DNA from: JBHELB01 sp041859045
GTDB lineage: Bacteria; Hydrogenedentota; Hydrogenedentia; Hydrogenedentales; SLHB01
NCBI GenBank assembly: GCA_041859045.1
Contig: JBHELB010000010.1
Coordinates: forward strand, 78,904 to 142,903
DNA: 64,000 nucleotides
Reading direction: 5' to 3'
Below, piece after piece: positions 1 through 8,096 of this stretch (the stretch's first letter is position 1; each line of letters starts with the position of its first letter). The position numbers were made by a program, and so were the translations under genes. The notes below the pieces were generated by a model. The model searched no databases, was not told the DNA's origin, and worked only from the letters and a program-made list of their open reading frames with translations.

Positions 1-30
1 AAATATGTTGGAAGGAGAAGGGGAAGGTCC

Positions 31-48
31 CGTTCCCTAACGGGAACG
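31..48 (-). terminator. Possible terminator hairpin after the glycosyltransferase operon
   Basis: A 7-bp stem (CGTTCCC/GGGAACG) with a TAAC loop lies about 60 bases downstream of the last glycosyltransferase gene on the minus strand. There is no clear T-run after it, so it may be only a stem-loop. Confidence 0.3.
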
Positions 49-110
49 TAATCTACCACAGGCCAGACGTTATTTCAACGCATATTGCGCGGGGATGCGC
101 TCGGCGATGC

Positions 111-1235
111 TCAGTACCGCGCCCGGCTCGACGCCGCCAGGAGTTTATGGTACAACTCGCGGTGCGCTTCGACCATTGCGGATACCGTATACCGCTCGCG
201 GACATACGCCGCCGCGCGTTCGCACAATTCCTTGGTTTCTTCCGGCTGATCGAGAACGCGCTCGATTACATCCGCAAACGCCCCCGGCTCGTGTTGGGTC
301 ACCAGATGTCCCATGGTCCCATTGTCCAGCAACTCGGGAATCCCTCCGACCGCCGACGCCACCACCGGCACCCGCGCCGCCATCGCCTCGAGCAGCACGT
401 TGGGGAACCCCTCAAGACGCGAGCAAAGCACCGATACCTCCATGATTCGGTACAGATCGCGGATTTCGTCCAGCGAGGCGACTCGCGTGAAGTGGTGCTC
501 GAGCCGCGCGGAGTGGATCAGGCGTTCGATGTCTTTCCGCAACGGCCCGGACCCGACCAGCAGGAAATGGATATCCTTGCCGCGGCGTTTGATGAGTTCT
601 TTCGCGGTGGCCAAGAACAGCCGGTGGTCTTTTACGGGGCTGAAATTCGCCACCATCCCCACCAACCGCGCTTTCGGCGGAATGCGAAACCGGATCCGCA
701 GTTGATCCGGGTCCGATTGGCTGACAAAAGCGTCCGCCTCGCAACCATTTGGGATTACCCGCAGCCGTTCAGACTCCAATCCCTCGGTTTTCGCCGTATA
801 GTCGGCCACGGCCTGACTGTTGGTCACCACCATGTCGACCAGGGAGTTCGCTTTCCCCTGCACCCGGAGGTGCCGTTTCTTGCGCCAGTCCGCGATTTCT
901 CTCCGACTCGAAATCACCACCGGCACTCCCGTCTCCCGGGCGGCGCGGTTCGCCGCGAGGTCGAATCCAAACAGAAAGGTGTGGAGAATATCCGGGCGAT
1001 GCCGGCGAAAAAGCTGCCGTAACTTACTAAAACCGCGCGGATCCCAGCCGCCCCAGAGGTCGAGAACGTGGACCATCGCCCCGAGCCGCCGCACGTCACC
1101 GGCCAGCGCCCCGTCGTGCGACGTGCAGACCACCGTGATCTCGTGCTCATGCACGAGGCCCCGGATTAGGTGCAGCAATTGCCGCTCCGTCCCGCCGACG
1201 CTCAGCGTCGGGATCACGTAACACACGCGTATCAT
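111..1235 (-). CDS. Glycosyltransferase family 4 (GT-B fold)
   Basis: A 374-aa retaining glycosyltransferase that probably transfers a sugar from a nucleotide donor to a surface glycan or lipid-linked acceptor in the cytoplasm. The N terminus has the GT4 opening IPTLSVGGTERQ, with the glycine-rich acceptor-side loop. The C-terminal half has the donor-site pattern around SRLEGFPNVLLEAMAARVPV, the EX7E-type region of GT4 enzymes, followed by GGIPELL. The length is normal. The start has a GGAG about 8 bases upstream and overlaps the stop of the preceding gene (ATGA), so the two are translationally coupled. It is the last gene of a three-gene glycosyltransferase operon. The acceptor and sugar cannot be told from sequence. 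Confidence 0.9.
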   Translation of the reverse strand: MIRVCYVIPTLSVGGTERQLLHLIRGLVHEHEITVVCTSHDGALAGDVRRLGAMVHVLDLWGGWDPRGFSKLRQLFRRHRPDILHTFLFGFDLAANRAARETGVPVVISSRREIADWRKKRHLRVQGKANSLVDMVVTNSQAVADYTAKTEGLESERLRVIPNGCEADAFVSQSDPDQLRIRFRIPPKARLVGMVANFSPVKDHRLFLATAKELIKRRGKDIHFLLVGSGPLRKDIERLIHSARLEHHFTRVASLDEIRDLYRIMEVSVLCSRLEGFPNVLLEAMAARVPVVASAVGGIPELLDNGTMGHLVTQHEPGAFADVIERVLDQPEETKELCERAAAYVRERYTVSAMVEAHRELYHKLLAASSRARY

Positions 1236-2281
1236 CGAATAGACTCCAGTAATTCAAGCAAACGGGGGGCCGCCGTCTTGAGGGCGTAACGCGCCTCCAC
1301 CGTGGCCCGAGCCGCCCGCCCCATGTCCCCGCACAGCTTCGGGTCACACAGGCGGCCCAATTTCTCCTCCCACTCCTCGGGCGATGCCGCCCAGTAGCCG
1401 TCGTGGCCGTCGGCGATCATATCAGAAACGACGCCCACCGGCGAAGCGACGCACGGCCGGCCGCAGGCCATGTACTGCAACGCCTTGAGCCCGCACTTGC
1501 CCCGGACCCAGTCGGTGTCCGGAAGCGGCATGATTCCTGCCGAAAATCCCTGCAAATCCACAACTTCCCGTCCCAGGCTCCACGTCCGTAGTTTCGCCGA
1601 GGGACAAGGATTCCGCGCCGGGTCCGCGCCGACAAAGCACAGGCGCGCGCCCTGGAGCCGGTTCAACGCCTGCGCGGCGATCTCCAGATGGGGGGTAGTG
1701 CTCGGGCCGCCGATCCACCCCACGCAGTAGGTTGCGGGCAGGGGGGAGGGCCGAAAACGGTCAGTGTCGACTACCGTCGGAAACTCCTCGACCCGCGCCG
1801 CGCCCGCCTCGTGCGCGGCGTCGGCGAGCCACCGATTCCCAGCCAGCACCAACGCCGCGCTCTGGAATAGCCGCTTGATCTGCTCCGGGTCCTCCAGGAA
1901 GGACCAGCGCGCGGGAAGCCGGTGTGGAGGCGCGAGGTGCACGGCGTCGTCGAGATCGTAGACGAACGTTTTCGCCCGTGCCTCCAGTAGTCTCGAAAGA
2001 CCGCGCAGTGGTGCGGACAACAGTGTTTTTTGCACGAAGACGACGTCATATCGTCTGGCACGGAGCAGTTGGCTTACTCGCCGCAGTGTTTCATGCGCAT
2101 GATAGCGCCACGCCCGGCCACGCCGCGCCGGGTCGAGGGACCGCGTATATACCTCTGGCGACACCGCTTCAGCTACCGTACATTCAACGCCGTGTTGACG
2201 CAGGTACGGCAGAAACTGGGTCACGCGGTAGCGCGGACTTGCGGCAGGTTCGGGGTATAGCGTCAGAAACAGGATTCGCAT
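1232..2281 (-). CDS. Glycosyltransferase, GT-B fold (GT4-like)
   Basis: A 349-aa protein opening MRILFLTLYPEPAASPRYRV, a start seen in GT4-like enzymes that bind the acceptor through an N-terminal Rossmann domain. The second half carries the donor-binding part: GWIGGPSTTPHLE, then the segment KCGLKALQYMACGRPCVASPVG, where the conserved E of the usual EX7E is less clear than in the downstream enzyme. It overlaps the downstream glycosyltransferase by 4 bases and follows the GT9 gene by 6 bases, so all three are one transcript. Presumably it acts in the same polysaccharide or lipooligosaccharide pathway. The exact substrate is unknown. Confidence 0.85.
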   Translation of the reverse strand: MRILFLTLYPEPAASPRYRVTQFLPYLRQHGVECTVAEAVSPEVYTRSLDPARRGRAWRYHAHETLRRVSQLLRARRYDVVFVQKTLLSAPLRGLSRLLEARAKTFVYDLDDAVHLAPPHRLPARWSFLEDPEQIKRLFQSAALVLAGNRWLADAAHEAGAARVEEFPTVVDTDRFRPSPLPATYCVGWIGGPSTTPHLEIAAQALNRLQGARLCFVGADPARNPCPSAKLRTWSLGREVVDLQGFSAGIMPLPDTDWVRGKCGLKALQYMACGRPCVASPVGVVSDMIADGHDGYWAASPEEWEEKLGRLCDPKLCGDMGRAARATVEARYALKTAAPRLLELLESIR

Positions 2282-2287
2282 ACCGTC

Positions 2288-3223
2288 TCACTCGGTCGAA
2301 AGCCGTGAGAGCACAGCGCGATAGGCGTCGTCCACCGTAATCGGGTCCAAACATTGCTCGATTCCCCGTGGGCAGGCCCCAGGATTCTCAGGCGTCTCAA
2401 GCCGATTCCAGCATCCGGCGCACTCGCGGCCGTTCGTAAGCACACTCAACAGCGGGTTGTCACGCACCAGGATGCGCGGGGCCGTCGGGCCGAACAGGGC
2501 CAGCACCGGTGTGCCGCAGGCCAGCGCCAGGTGCATCAGGCCCGAGTCGCTCGACACCAGCAGGCACGTCGCCCGCAGGGTGCATGCTGCCTCCCGCACG
2601 TTGGTGCGGCCCACGAAACTCAGTTGTGCGCCGATGCGGGCATCGCCCTGCCCCAACTCCGCCGTGGCATAGCCTGCTGCCTCCACGCGGCGGCACAACT
2701 CGCGCCACCGCTCGAGCGGCCAACGCTTCGTCGGCCAGGTGGTATCCGCCGCGAACGCCACCACGGGCCGCCCCAGTGAGTGGACCTCCCAGGACTGCGC
2801 CGAGGTCCAGTTGGTGTACATCAACAAGGGGCGTGCATCCGGCACCGGGACCCGTGCCCGCGTCGCGTATTCGACAATGCGTGGCGATGTGCGCGAAGCC
2901 CCGCGCAGCAAAATAAAGCGGTCCACTCGCGGCGGCACGACGTTTACGGAGTCCACGCAGGGATGGTGCAACAGCAGGTCCGGATGGTTGCACAGGACAT
3001 GCAGCCGCGCCTTGGGGTAGCGCGCCTTCAGCGCCGCGTAAATGGGCAGCGCCATGACCTCATCGCCGAGCCGCCACTTGACCTCCAGGAGGATATCCCG
3101 CGGCGCGCCGACAAGGCCCTTGGTCGTCCATTTGAGGCGCCGCCATACCCGCGCGGCACGCCGAAGCACCGGCCCGTAGCCGTCCTCGTAAGTCGCCGCT
3201 GGTCTGTCGAGCGCGGTATTCAT
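2288..3223 (-). CDS. Glycosyltransferase family 9 (heptosyltransferase-like)
   Basis: A 311-aa protein of the ADP-heptose:LPS heptosyltransferase superfamily. An early LEVKWRLGDEVMALPIYAAL segment matches the family's G-D-(x)-(x)-x-x-P nucleotide-sugar loop. Near the C terminus, SDSGLMHLALACGTPVLALFGPT is the highly conserved GT9 donor-site signature. It is slightly shorter than WaaC/WaaF. It heads the three-gene operon and is separated from the upstream symporter by that gene's terminator. The start at 3223 has only a weak ribosome-binding site. Family members transfer heptose or other sugars to core oligosaccharide; the actual sugar is unknown. Confidence 0.88.
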   Translation of the reverse strand: MNTALDRPAATYEDGYGPVLRRAARVWRRLKWTTKGLVGAPRDILLEVKWRLGDEVMALPIYAALKARYPKARLHVLCNHPDLLLHHPCVDSVNVVPPRVDRFILLRGASRTSPRIVEYATRARVPVPDARPLLMYTNWTSAQSWEVHSLGRPVVAFAADTTWPTKRWPLERWRELCRRVEAAGYATAELGQGDARIGAQLSFVGRTNVREAACTLRATCLLVSSDSGLMHLALACGTPVLALFGPTAPRILVRDNPLLSVLTNGRECAGCWNRLETPENPGACPRGIEQCLDPITVDDAYRAVLSRLSTE

Positions 3224-3273
3224 AGTTCGTTCGAGTATACGCGATCGCCTGAGTATTTGCCGCAGAAAAACAA

Positions 3274-3304
3274 TGGGGGAGACTCCATTGCGGAGTCCCC
3301 CCCA
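3274..3304 (-). terminator. Rho-independent terminator of the symporter gene
   Basis: Read on the minus strand, about an 11-bp G/C stem (GGGGGGACTCC with GGAGTCTCCCCC, loop GCAAT) is followed by ATTGTTTTTC. It sits just after the symporter stop and before the glycosyltransferase operon. Confidence 0.75.
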
Positions 3305-3317
3305 GGGAATAGACAGG

Positions 3318-5228
3318 TTACTCCGGTTTCGGACCGCCGAACACGTAGTCGGCGTAGGCCTTTCGCATCGGCGGCGTGATCAGCGCAAAAACGATGTAGA
3401 CCAGCGCCGAAATCGGCATCGCGATCATAAGCGGGTCGACAACCGTCCATGTCACGCTATAGCCCTCGGGCAGCAACGTGGCTCGCTTGAAGAGCGCCAT
3501 GCAGATGCCCACCTTCTCCGCCGTCGAACCGTTGATGAACAACAGCCAGAAGATGCTCAACACGGCCCCGGTCAGCACCGACGCAACTGCCGCTATGCGC
3601 CCTGGACGTTTCCAGAACAATCCGCCGATAAACGCGGGCATGAACGTAGCCGCGCACATCCCGAAGAACACCGCCGTCGCTGCGGCAATGACGTTGTCCT
3701 TGGCGACATAGCCCAAGATGATCGCGATGACAAGTCCGATACACACGCCAAAGCGCGTAATCAAGACGGCCTTCGAACTATGCACGCCCAGGAAAGTTCC
3801 GAACACATCGCGCCCGATGGCCGTGCCGATCGTGTGGAACTGGCTCGACAACGTACTCATTGCCGCGGACAGCAAGCAGAGCATGAACACCACACTGAAC
3901 CATTTGGGCAGGGCCGAATCGACGAAAATAGGGATGATTTGATCCGCATTGCCCTTCACGCCGGTCTGATTGCTCATGCTGCGGGCTATCGAGATGAGTC
4001 CCGGTCGGATCGTATCCACACCGTCAGGCCCCTTCTCGATCTTCATCGCCGGCGTGAACAACACGTAGTTGGGTTTGGTGTCTTGGGCTTGCCCCTCACG
4101 CACGTAGCTCACAAACCGCTTCGAACGGGCTTTCACCTCTTCCGACGCGTCCGCGGCGACAAGCGCCATCGTCGGGAATGGCTTTTCCTTGGGGCCCGGG
4201 TCCATCAAGACCGCATCGCTGATGACATGGCCGCGGATCGCTTCGTTCTTGACGAAGTACGCATTGGACAGCGCGCCCACCGTGAACGCGACGCCGGTCA
4301 TGAGTAGGATGAAAATACCGCCCACCGGCACGCCACGGTTCAGCGATTGCTGCGATTTGACGGTCATGAACCGCACAATCAACTGCGGTTGCGCCAGCAC
4401 GCCGATGCCCACGCCCATCACGATCGTGGTGACCATGATCCACCACAAGTCATACTGGTCCGGCGGCCGGGGCGTGCCGACCGCAGGCATCAGCACTTCG
4501 GACCAACCAAACTTCGGCATCGAAGTCCAGCCCTGGTGTCCAATGGTTTGCAGCGGCGGAGGAACCATGCCGCCCATATCGGTTAAGGTTTGATGCGCCG
4601 TTACCACGCCCCCCAGGCTGGAGTAAGTGCCCACCAACAGCACTATCATACCGACGATCATAATCGCAGCCTGCAACGCGTCCGTGAGCATCACGCCCTT
4701 CATACCGCCGGGAATCACATACGCCGCGACGATCAGCGCGAATATCCACAACGCCGCCGACGGTGGAATGGGAAATACCGTCGAGATAAAGATAGAACCG
4801 CCCTTGATCACCGCCATTGCATACAGCGGCATGAAGATAAAGATCAGCAGCGCACTGAATACATGCAGGAACTTACTGTCATACCGCTTGGCGATGAATT
4901 CCGGGAACGTGTGGGCGTCGAGGTGATGACCAATACGGCGCGTGCGTCCGCCCAGGAACACAAACGCGATGAAAATGCCCACAAAGATGTTTAGGAACGT
5001 CAACCAGAGCAGCCCCATGCCGAAGTTCGCGGCCACGCCGCCGAACCCCACGATGGCCGAGGTGCTGATGAACGTCGCGCCGTACGAAAGCGACATGATG
5101 ACGGGATGGGCTTGACGCCCGGCGAGAAGATAGTCTGCGGCGGTCTTAGTCTGTTTGTAGCCGCGGTAGCCTAGATAGGCCGTCACCATGAGATAGGCGA
5201 TGACGGTAACAATGGAAACGAGTTCCAT
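3318..5228 (-). CDS. Sodium:solute symporter (SSS family)
   Basis: A 636-aa multi-pass inner-membrane protein of the SSS family, which couples substrate uptake to the sodium gradient. The N-terminal segment DYLLAGRQAHPVIMSLSYGA matches the family's TM1 region. Further on come GGMKGVMLTDALQAAIM and the ALSAAMSTLSSQFHTIGT stretch around the sodium site; about 13 hydrophobic segments follow in order. A soluble insertion of roughly 100 residues lies mid-protein (about residues 330-430). The start has GGGGGAG 5 bases upstream. A 57-aa accessory protein is encoded directly upstream. The substrate (carboxylate, amino acid or sugar) cannot be assigned. Confidence 0.9.
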   Translation of the reverse strand: MELVSIVTVIAYLMVTAYLGYRGYKQTKTAADYLLAGRQAHPVIMSLSYGATFISTSAIVGFGGVAANFGMGLLWLTFLNIFVGIFIAFVFLGGRTRRIGHHLDAHTFPEFIAKRYDSKFLHVFSALLIFIFMPLYAMAVIKGGSIFISTVFPIPPSAALWIFALIVAAYVIPGGMKGVMLTDALQAAIMIVGMIVLLVGTYSSLGGVVTAHQTLTDMGGMVPPPLQTIGHQGWTSMPKFGWSEVLMPAVGTPRPPDQYDLWWIMVTTIVMGVGIGVLAQPQLIVRFMTVKSQQSLNRGVPVGGIFILLMTGVAFTVGALSNAYFVKNEAIRGHVISDAVLMDPGPKEKPFPTMALVAADASEEVKARSKRFVSYVREGQAQDTKPNYVLFTPAMKIEKGPDGVDTIRPGLISIARSMSNQTGVKGNADQIIPIFVDSALPKWFSVVFMLCLLSAAMSTLSSQFHTIGTAIGRDVFGTFLGVHSSKAVLITRFGVCIGLVIAIILGYVAKDNVIAAATAVFFGMCAATFMPAFIGGLFWKRPGRIAAVASVLTGAVLSIFWLLFINGSTAEKVGICMALFKRATLLPEGYSVTWTVVDPLMIAMPISALVYIVFALITPPMRKAYADYVFGGPKPE

Positions 5229-5323
5229 GACAACTCCCCCAATTTCGTTGTACTGCTGTGCCTCTGTTACCTCCCAATACTTCCAGGAGTGCGGCGTTCG
5301 CCGCGGACGTCAACACCGGTGCG

Positions 5324-5497
5324 TTAGCTGATTTCTTCGTTCTCTTGTTTCTCTTCTTCGGCCCATTGCAGGTCTTCCTGCTTGATGGGCTCGTCCCCCT
5401 TATTCCAGGTCAGCGCTCCGTACACGATGCAGAGCACCGTGCTCAGAATACAGAGCGAGTAGGCCCAGAACACCCATTGGTCTTTGATGCCGAGCAT
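5324..5497 (-). CDS. Symporter small accessory protein (57 aa)
   Basis: A short gene whose product has one hydrophobic segment (about residues 8-30) followed by a charged, Glu/Lys/Gln-rich tail ending in EEIS. A strong GGAGG lies 7 bases before the ATG. Single-span micro-proteins of this type are encoded immediately upstream of SSS symporters in many bacteria and are called symporter small accessory proteins. Here the gap to the symporter start is 95 bases on the same strand. The role is presumed to be assembly or regulation of the symporter in the inner membrane. The assignment rests on topology, length and position. Confidence 0.8.
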   Translation of the reverse strand: MLGIKDQWVFWAYSLCILSTVLCIVYGALTWNKGDEPIKQEDLQWAEEEKQENEEIS

Positions 5498-5636
5498 GAC
5501 TTCCCTCCAGTTTCGGCCGACGGTGAGCCGGCCCCCCTAGGCCCGTGTGCCGCGCAGAACCCCAGCGCGATGCTGGGATTATCGGAGTTTGCAGAGGTCA
5601 AGTCAATGGATGAGGGGTGGTGTGAAAAATGGGAAA

Positions 5637-6005
5637 TTAGTGAGCTCTCGGCAGCGCGGGCAAAGCGGACAGTTCGGCCTCATCGATCTGGGCCGCGACG
5701 ATAAAGTCGTTCACCGTCAATCCGTGCGCTTTATGCGTCCACAACACCACGTGAGCATATCCCCAGCCAAAGTGCAAGTCCGGATGATGGTCTTGTTGTT
5801 CCGCGATTTCACCCACCCGTTGCACAAAGCTGAGCGCCTCGCGGAAATCCGGAAAGGAAAACTCCTTTTCCAGATGATGGTCATTTACGACCTTCCATCC
5901 CGGACGCAAGACCTCATGCAAAGGCTGAATATCGGCGGCGGATAAGGGAGGGATTTCTCCTCGGCAAGGCTCACATTGCCGGGCCCTCAACGGAAGCGTC
6001 TCCAT
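5637..6005 (-). CDS. phhB: 4a-hydroxytetrahydrobiopterin dehydratase (pterin carbinolamine dehydratase)
   Basis: A 122-aa protein of the PCD/DCoH family, which dehydrates 4a-hydroxy-tetrahydropterin so that the cofactor can be recycled. The signature is clear: W-K-V near residue 41, the EKEFSFPDFREALSF helix, AEQQDHHPDLHF with the catalytic histidine pair, then L-W-T-H-K-A-H-G-L-T-x-x-D. A short N-terminal extension with CEPC precedes the core. GAGG about 8 bases upstream supports the start at 6005; the in-frame ATG five codons earlier lacks a site. It follows the Nfu-type gene by 32 bases. No aromatic amino acid hydroxylase is visible nearby, which is common in bacteria. Confidence 0.9.
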   Translation of the reverse strand: METLPLRARQCEPCRGEIPPLSAADIQPLHEVLRPGWKVVNDHHLEKEFSFPDFREALSFVQRVGEIAEQQDHHPDLHFGWGYAHVVLWTHKAHGLTVNDFIVAAQIDEAELSALPALPRAH

Positions 6006-6037
6006 GGTTGTGTCCTCCATGCTTTTGGAACGCGGTT

Positions 6038-6673
6038 CTATACCGCATGTCGGTGAATGCGTGCGGTCTTTCTCGGGTAATACGGGGTTTCGCCGGAATC
6101 GTGATCGGTGATATCCAGGACGGCGCCCAACCCCGGAATTTCGCGTCGCAGGAGAAGTTCCACTCCCTGCCGCAACGTTGCCGCCGATGCCGCGCATCCC
6201 TGGCAGCCGCCATGCATTTGCAGGAATACTGTGTTGAGTTGAACCGAATCCAGCGTGATAAGTCCGCCATGATGCGCGATCATGGGATTAATTTTGGTCT
6301 CGAGTATGCGCTCGACCTCCGCCCGGAGCGTGTCTTCAGAAGGGAGCGTGTCGAAATACTCCGGACGCACCACCACCAGCCCGCGATCGACGTGATCCCG
6401 GATGGCTTCCGACAGCGCCGTTGCCAAGGCCTGCCAGTTCGGAGGGCCATCGGGACGCCGCCGCACCGTTACCGCCGAACCCACGATCAAGACGCTTTCT
6501 ACTCCCTCAATGCCAAACAGCCGCTGCGCCAGCGGCGACAGCATTGCCGCATCCGCATTCTTGAAGTGCGCCGAGCCGCGTTCGAGAAGCAGGCGATCAA
6601 AGAAGAACGTACACCGCGTTTCTCCGGGCTCCACCCGAACCCGCATCCGGGTTTCGCTGCCGATGTCCGCCAT
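6038..6673 (-). CDS. Nfu-type Fe-S cluster scaffold/carrier
   Basis: A 211-aa protein with two recognisable parts. Residues about 10-95 resemble the Nfu N-terminal domain, with VRVEPGETRCTFFFDR and a later VESVLIVGSAVTV. The second half is the NifU-like C-terminal domain, with GGCQGCAASAATLRQGVE carrying the CXXC that binds a [4Fe-4S] cluster. Such proteins accept or store clusters and deliver them to apo-proteins in the cytoplasm. Three ATGs are close together. The one at 6673 is best placed, with GGAGGG 7 bases upstream; those at 6676 and 6688 are alternatives. It is the first gene of a likely two-gene unit with the pterin dehydratase. Confidence 0.85.
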   Translation of the reverse strand: MADIGSETRMRVRVEPGETRCTFFFDRLLLERGSAHFKNADAAMLSPLAQRLFGIEGVESVLIVGSAVTVRRRPDGPPNWQALATALSEAIRDHVDRGLVVVRPEYFDTLPSEDTLRAEVERILETKINPMIAHHGGLITLDSVQLNTVFLQMHGGCQGCAASAATLRQGVELLLRREIPGLGAVLDITDHDSGETPYYPRKTARIHRHAV

Positions 6674-7133
6674 CATGGGACCCTCCATGGAGGAGGTATA
6701 GCAAAACGCCTACCCTTCGCCGGTAAATTGGCATTCGCTCGCCTTTACCAACGTTTGGGACAGAAATTTGTGCTACCTCAGTGCAGCCACTCACCGTTTC
6801 TTCTTCTTGTCTTAATTACGAAACAAGCTCCCAAGAGGGTCATATTCCTTGCGATGCTCCAAATCGGACCCGGATGCCGCAAATGCGGTCTTTGACCGTA
6901 TTCGTTGCGACGCATCCCGCGCGCGCGATACGGCTAACCGATTGAAAACGCGGCGGATGCGGTGGCATACTCCCCTGTCTTCCTATTGAGCGCTGACGGC
7001 ACGGTCCTTGCTCTGCGCTGACGGGAGGATCTGTCCACCGATTTGACTCATTCCCGCTCCAAAGAGGGGAGAAGTAAATCGGCGCGGCCTCGGGTGTGTT
7101 CGGGTAGCTCCAACAGAGCACGGGAGAACGGAA
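6674..7133. other. Intergenic region, divergent promoters expected
   Basis: About 460 bases between the divergent Nfu gene and the ABC operon, with no supported gene. A weak sigma70-like box, TTGAAA (6942-6947), an 18-base spacer and CATACT (6966-6971), could drive the ABC operon with a leader of about 160 bases. I see no other clear signal. Confidence 0.4.
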
Positions 7134-8096
7134 ATGATCAAGGCAAATGGGCTGACGATGCACTATGGCCCGGTGCAGGCCTTGAAGGACGTGTCCTTCG
7201 AGGTGCGCGAGGGCGAGATCGTCGGTCTGCTTGGCCCGAACGGGGCGGGCAAATCGACGACAATGAAGATTCTGACCACGTATCTGCATCCTACGCGGGG
7301 CACGGCGTTGGTCGGGGGGACGGACGTCCTCAAGGACCCGGTCGGTGTGCGCAAGGTGATTGGGTACCTTCCGGAAATTCTTCCTCTGTATATGGACATG
7401 GAGGTCCGCAGCTATCTCGACTTCGTGGCCCGCGCGCGCGGCCTCTCCGGGGCGCGGTTGAAGGAGCGGATTGAGGCCGTCGTTGACGAATGCGGTCTGC
7501 GCCCGATGTTCCGCAAGGTCATTCGCGATCTCTCCAAGGGCTACAAACAACGCACGGCGCTTGCGCAGGCGTTGGTCCACGATCCGGCGATTATCATCCT
7601 GGATGAGCCGACTTCCGGCCTGGATCCGCACCAGATCGTCGAGATTCGTGGCCTCATCAAGAAGCTTGCATCCGGCCGCACGGTGATTCTCTCCACGCAC
7701 ATCTTGCAGGAAGTCGAGGCGACCGCCGATCGTATTGTCATCATCAATCAAGGCCGTATCGTTGGCGATGGCACCGTCGAGGCGCTGCGCAACGAGGTCA
7801 AGACCGAAGAGCGCACGCGCGTGGCGATGCCGGGCGACCCGGCCGAACTTCAGCGCCTGCTGTCCGGCATGTCCGGGGCGCGCCGCGTCGTGCACGCGGG
7901 CGAAGACCACGGTTGCCATGCTTTCCTTGTCTACGGCGCGCCGGGCACGCAATTATGGAAAGAGATCAATCAGCTTGCCCGCCTCAAGAGTTGGGAACTG
8001 CGTGAGTTGAGCGACCGGCCGCTGACGCTCGAAGAAACCTTCCTGTCATTGACCGAGCGGGCGACGCGTCCGGCCGGGAAAGGGGCCGCGAAATGA
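7134..8096 (+). CDS. ABC transporter ATP-binding protein (GldA-like)
   Basis: A 320-aa ATPase subunit. Walker A GPNGAGKST is at residues 34-42, the signature LSKGYKQ at about 133-139 and Walker B IIILDEP at about 153-159, followed by the H-loop in ILSTHILQEVE. The core fits the DRA/CcmA/GldA group that energises ABC-2 permeases; a C-terminal extension of about 90 residues resembles that of GldA. The stop overlaps the next start (ATGA at 8093-8096), so expression is coupled to the fused permease/GldG gene. It probably powers export or a mechanical task at the envelope. Gliding is only one known role of this family. Confidence 0.9.
   Translation: MIKANGLTMHYGPVQALKDVSFEVREGEIVGLLGPNGAGKSTTMKILTTYLHPTRGTALVGGTDVLKDPVGVRKVIGYLPEILPLYMDMEVRSYLDFVARARGLSGARLKERIEAVVDECGLRPMFRKVIRDLSKGYKQRTALAQALVHDPAIIILDEPTSGLDPHQIVEIRGLIKKLASGRTVILSTHILQEVEATADRIVIINQGRIVGDGTVEALRNEVKTEERTRVAMPGDPAELQRLLSGMSGARRVVHAGEDHGCHAFLVYGAPGTQLWKEINQLARLKSWELRELSDRPLTLEETFLSLTERATRPAGKGAAK

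Noticed and set aside
147..1022. 291-codon plus-strand frame
   Set aside because: It is the antisense shadow of the GT4 glycosyltransferase.
3273..4307. 344-codon plus-strand frame
   Set aside because: It is antisense to the symporter gene, with His/Arg/Asp-rich composition and no recognisable motif.
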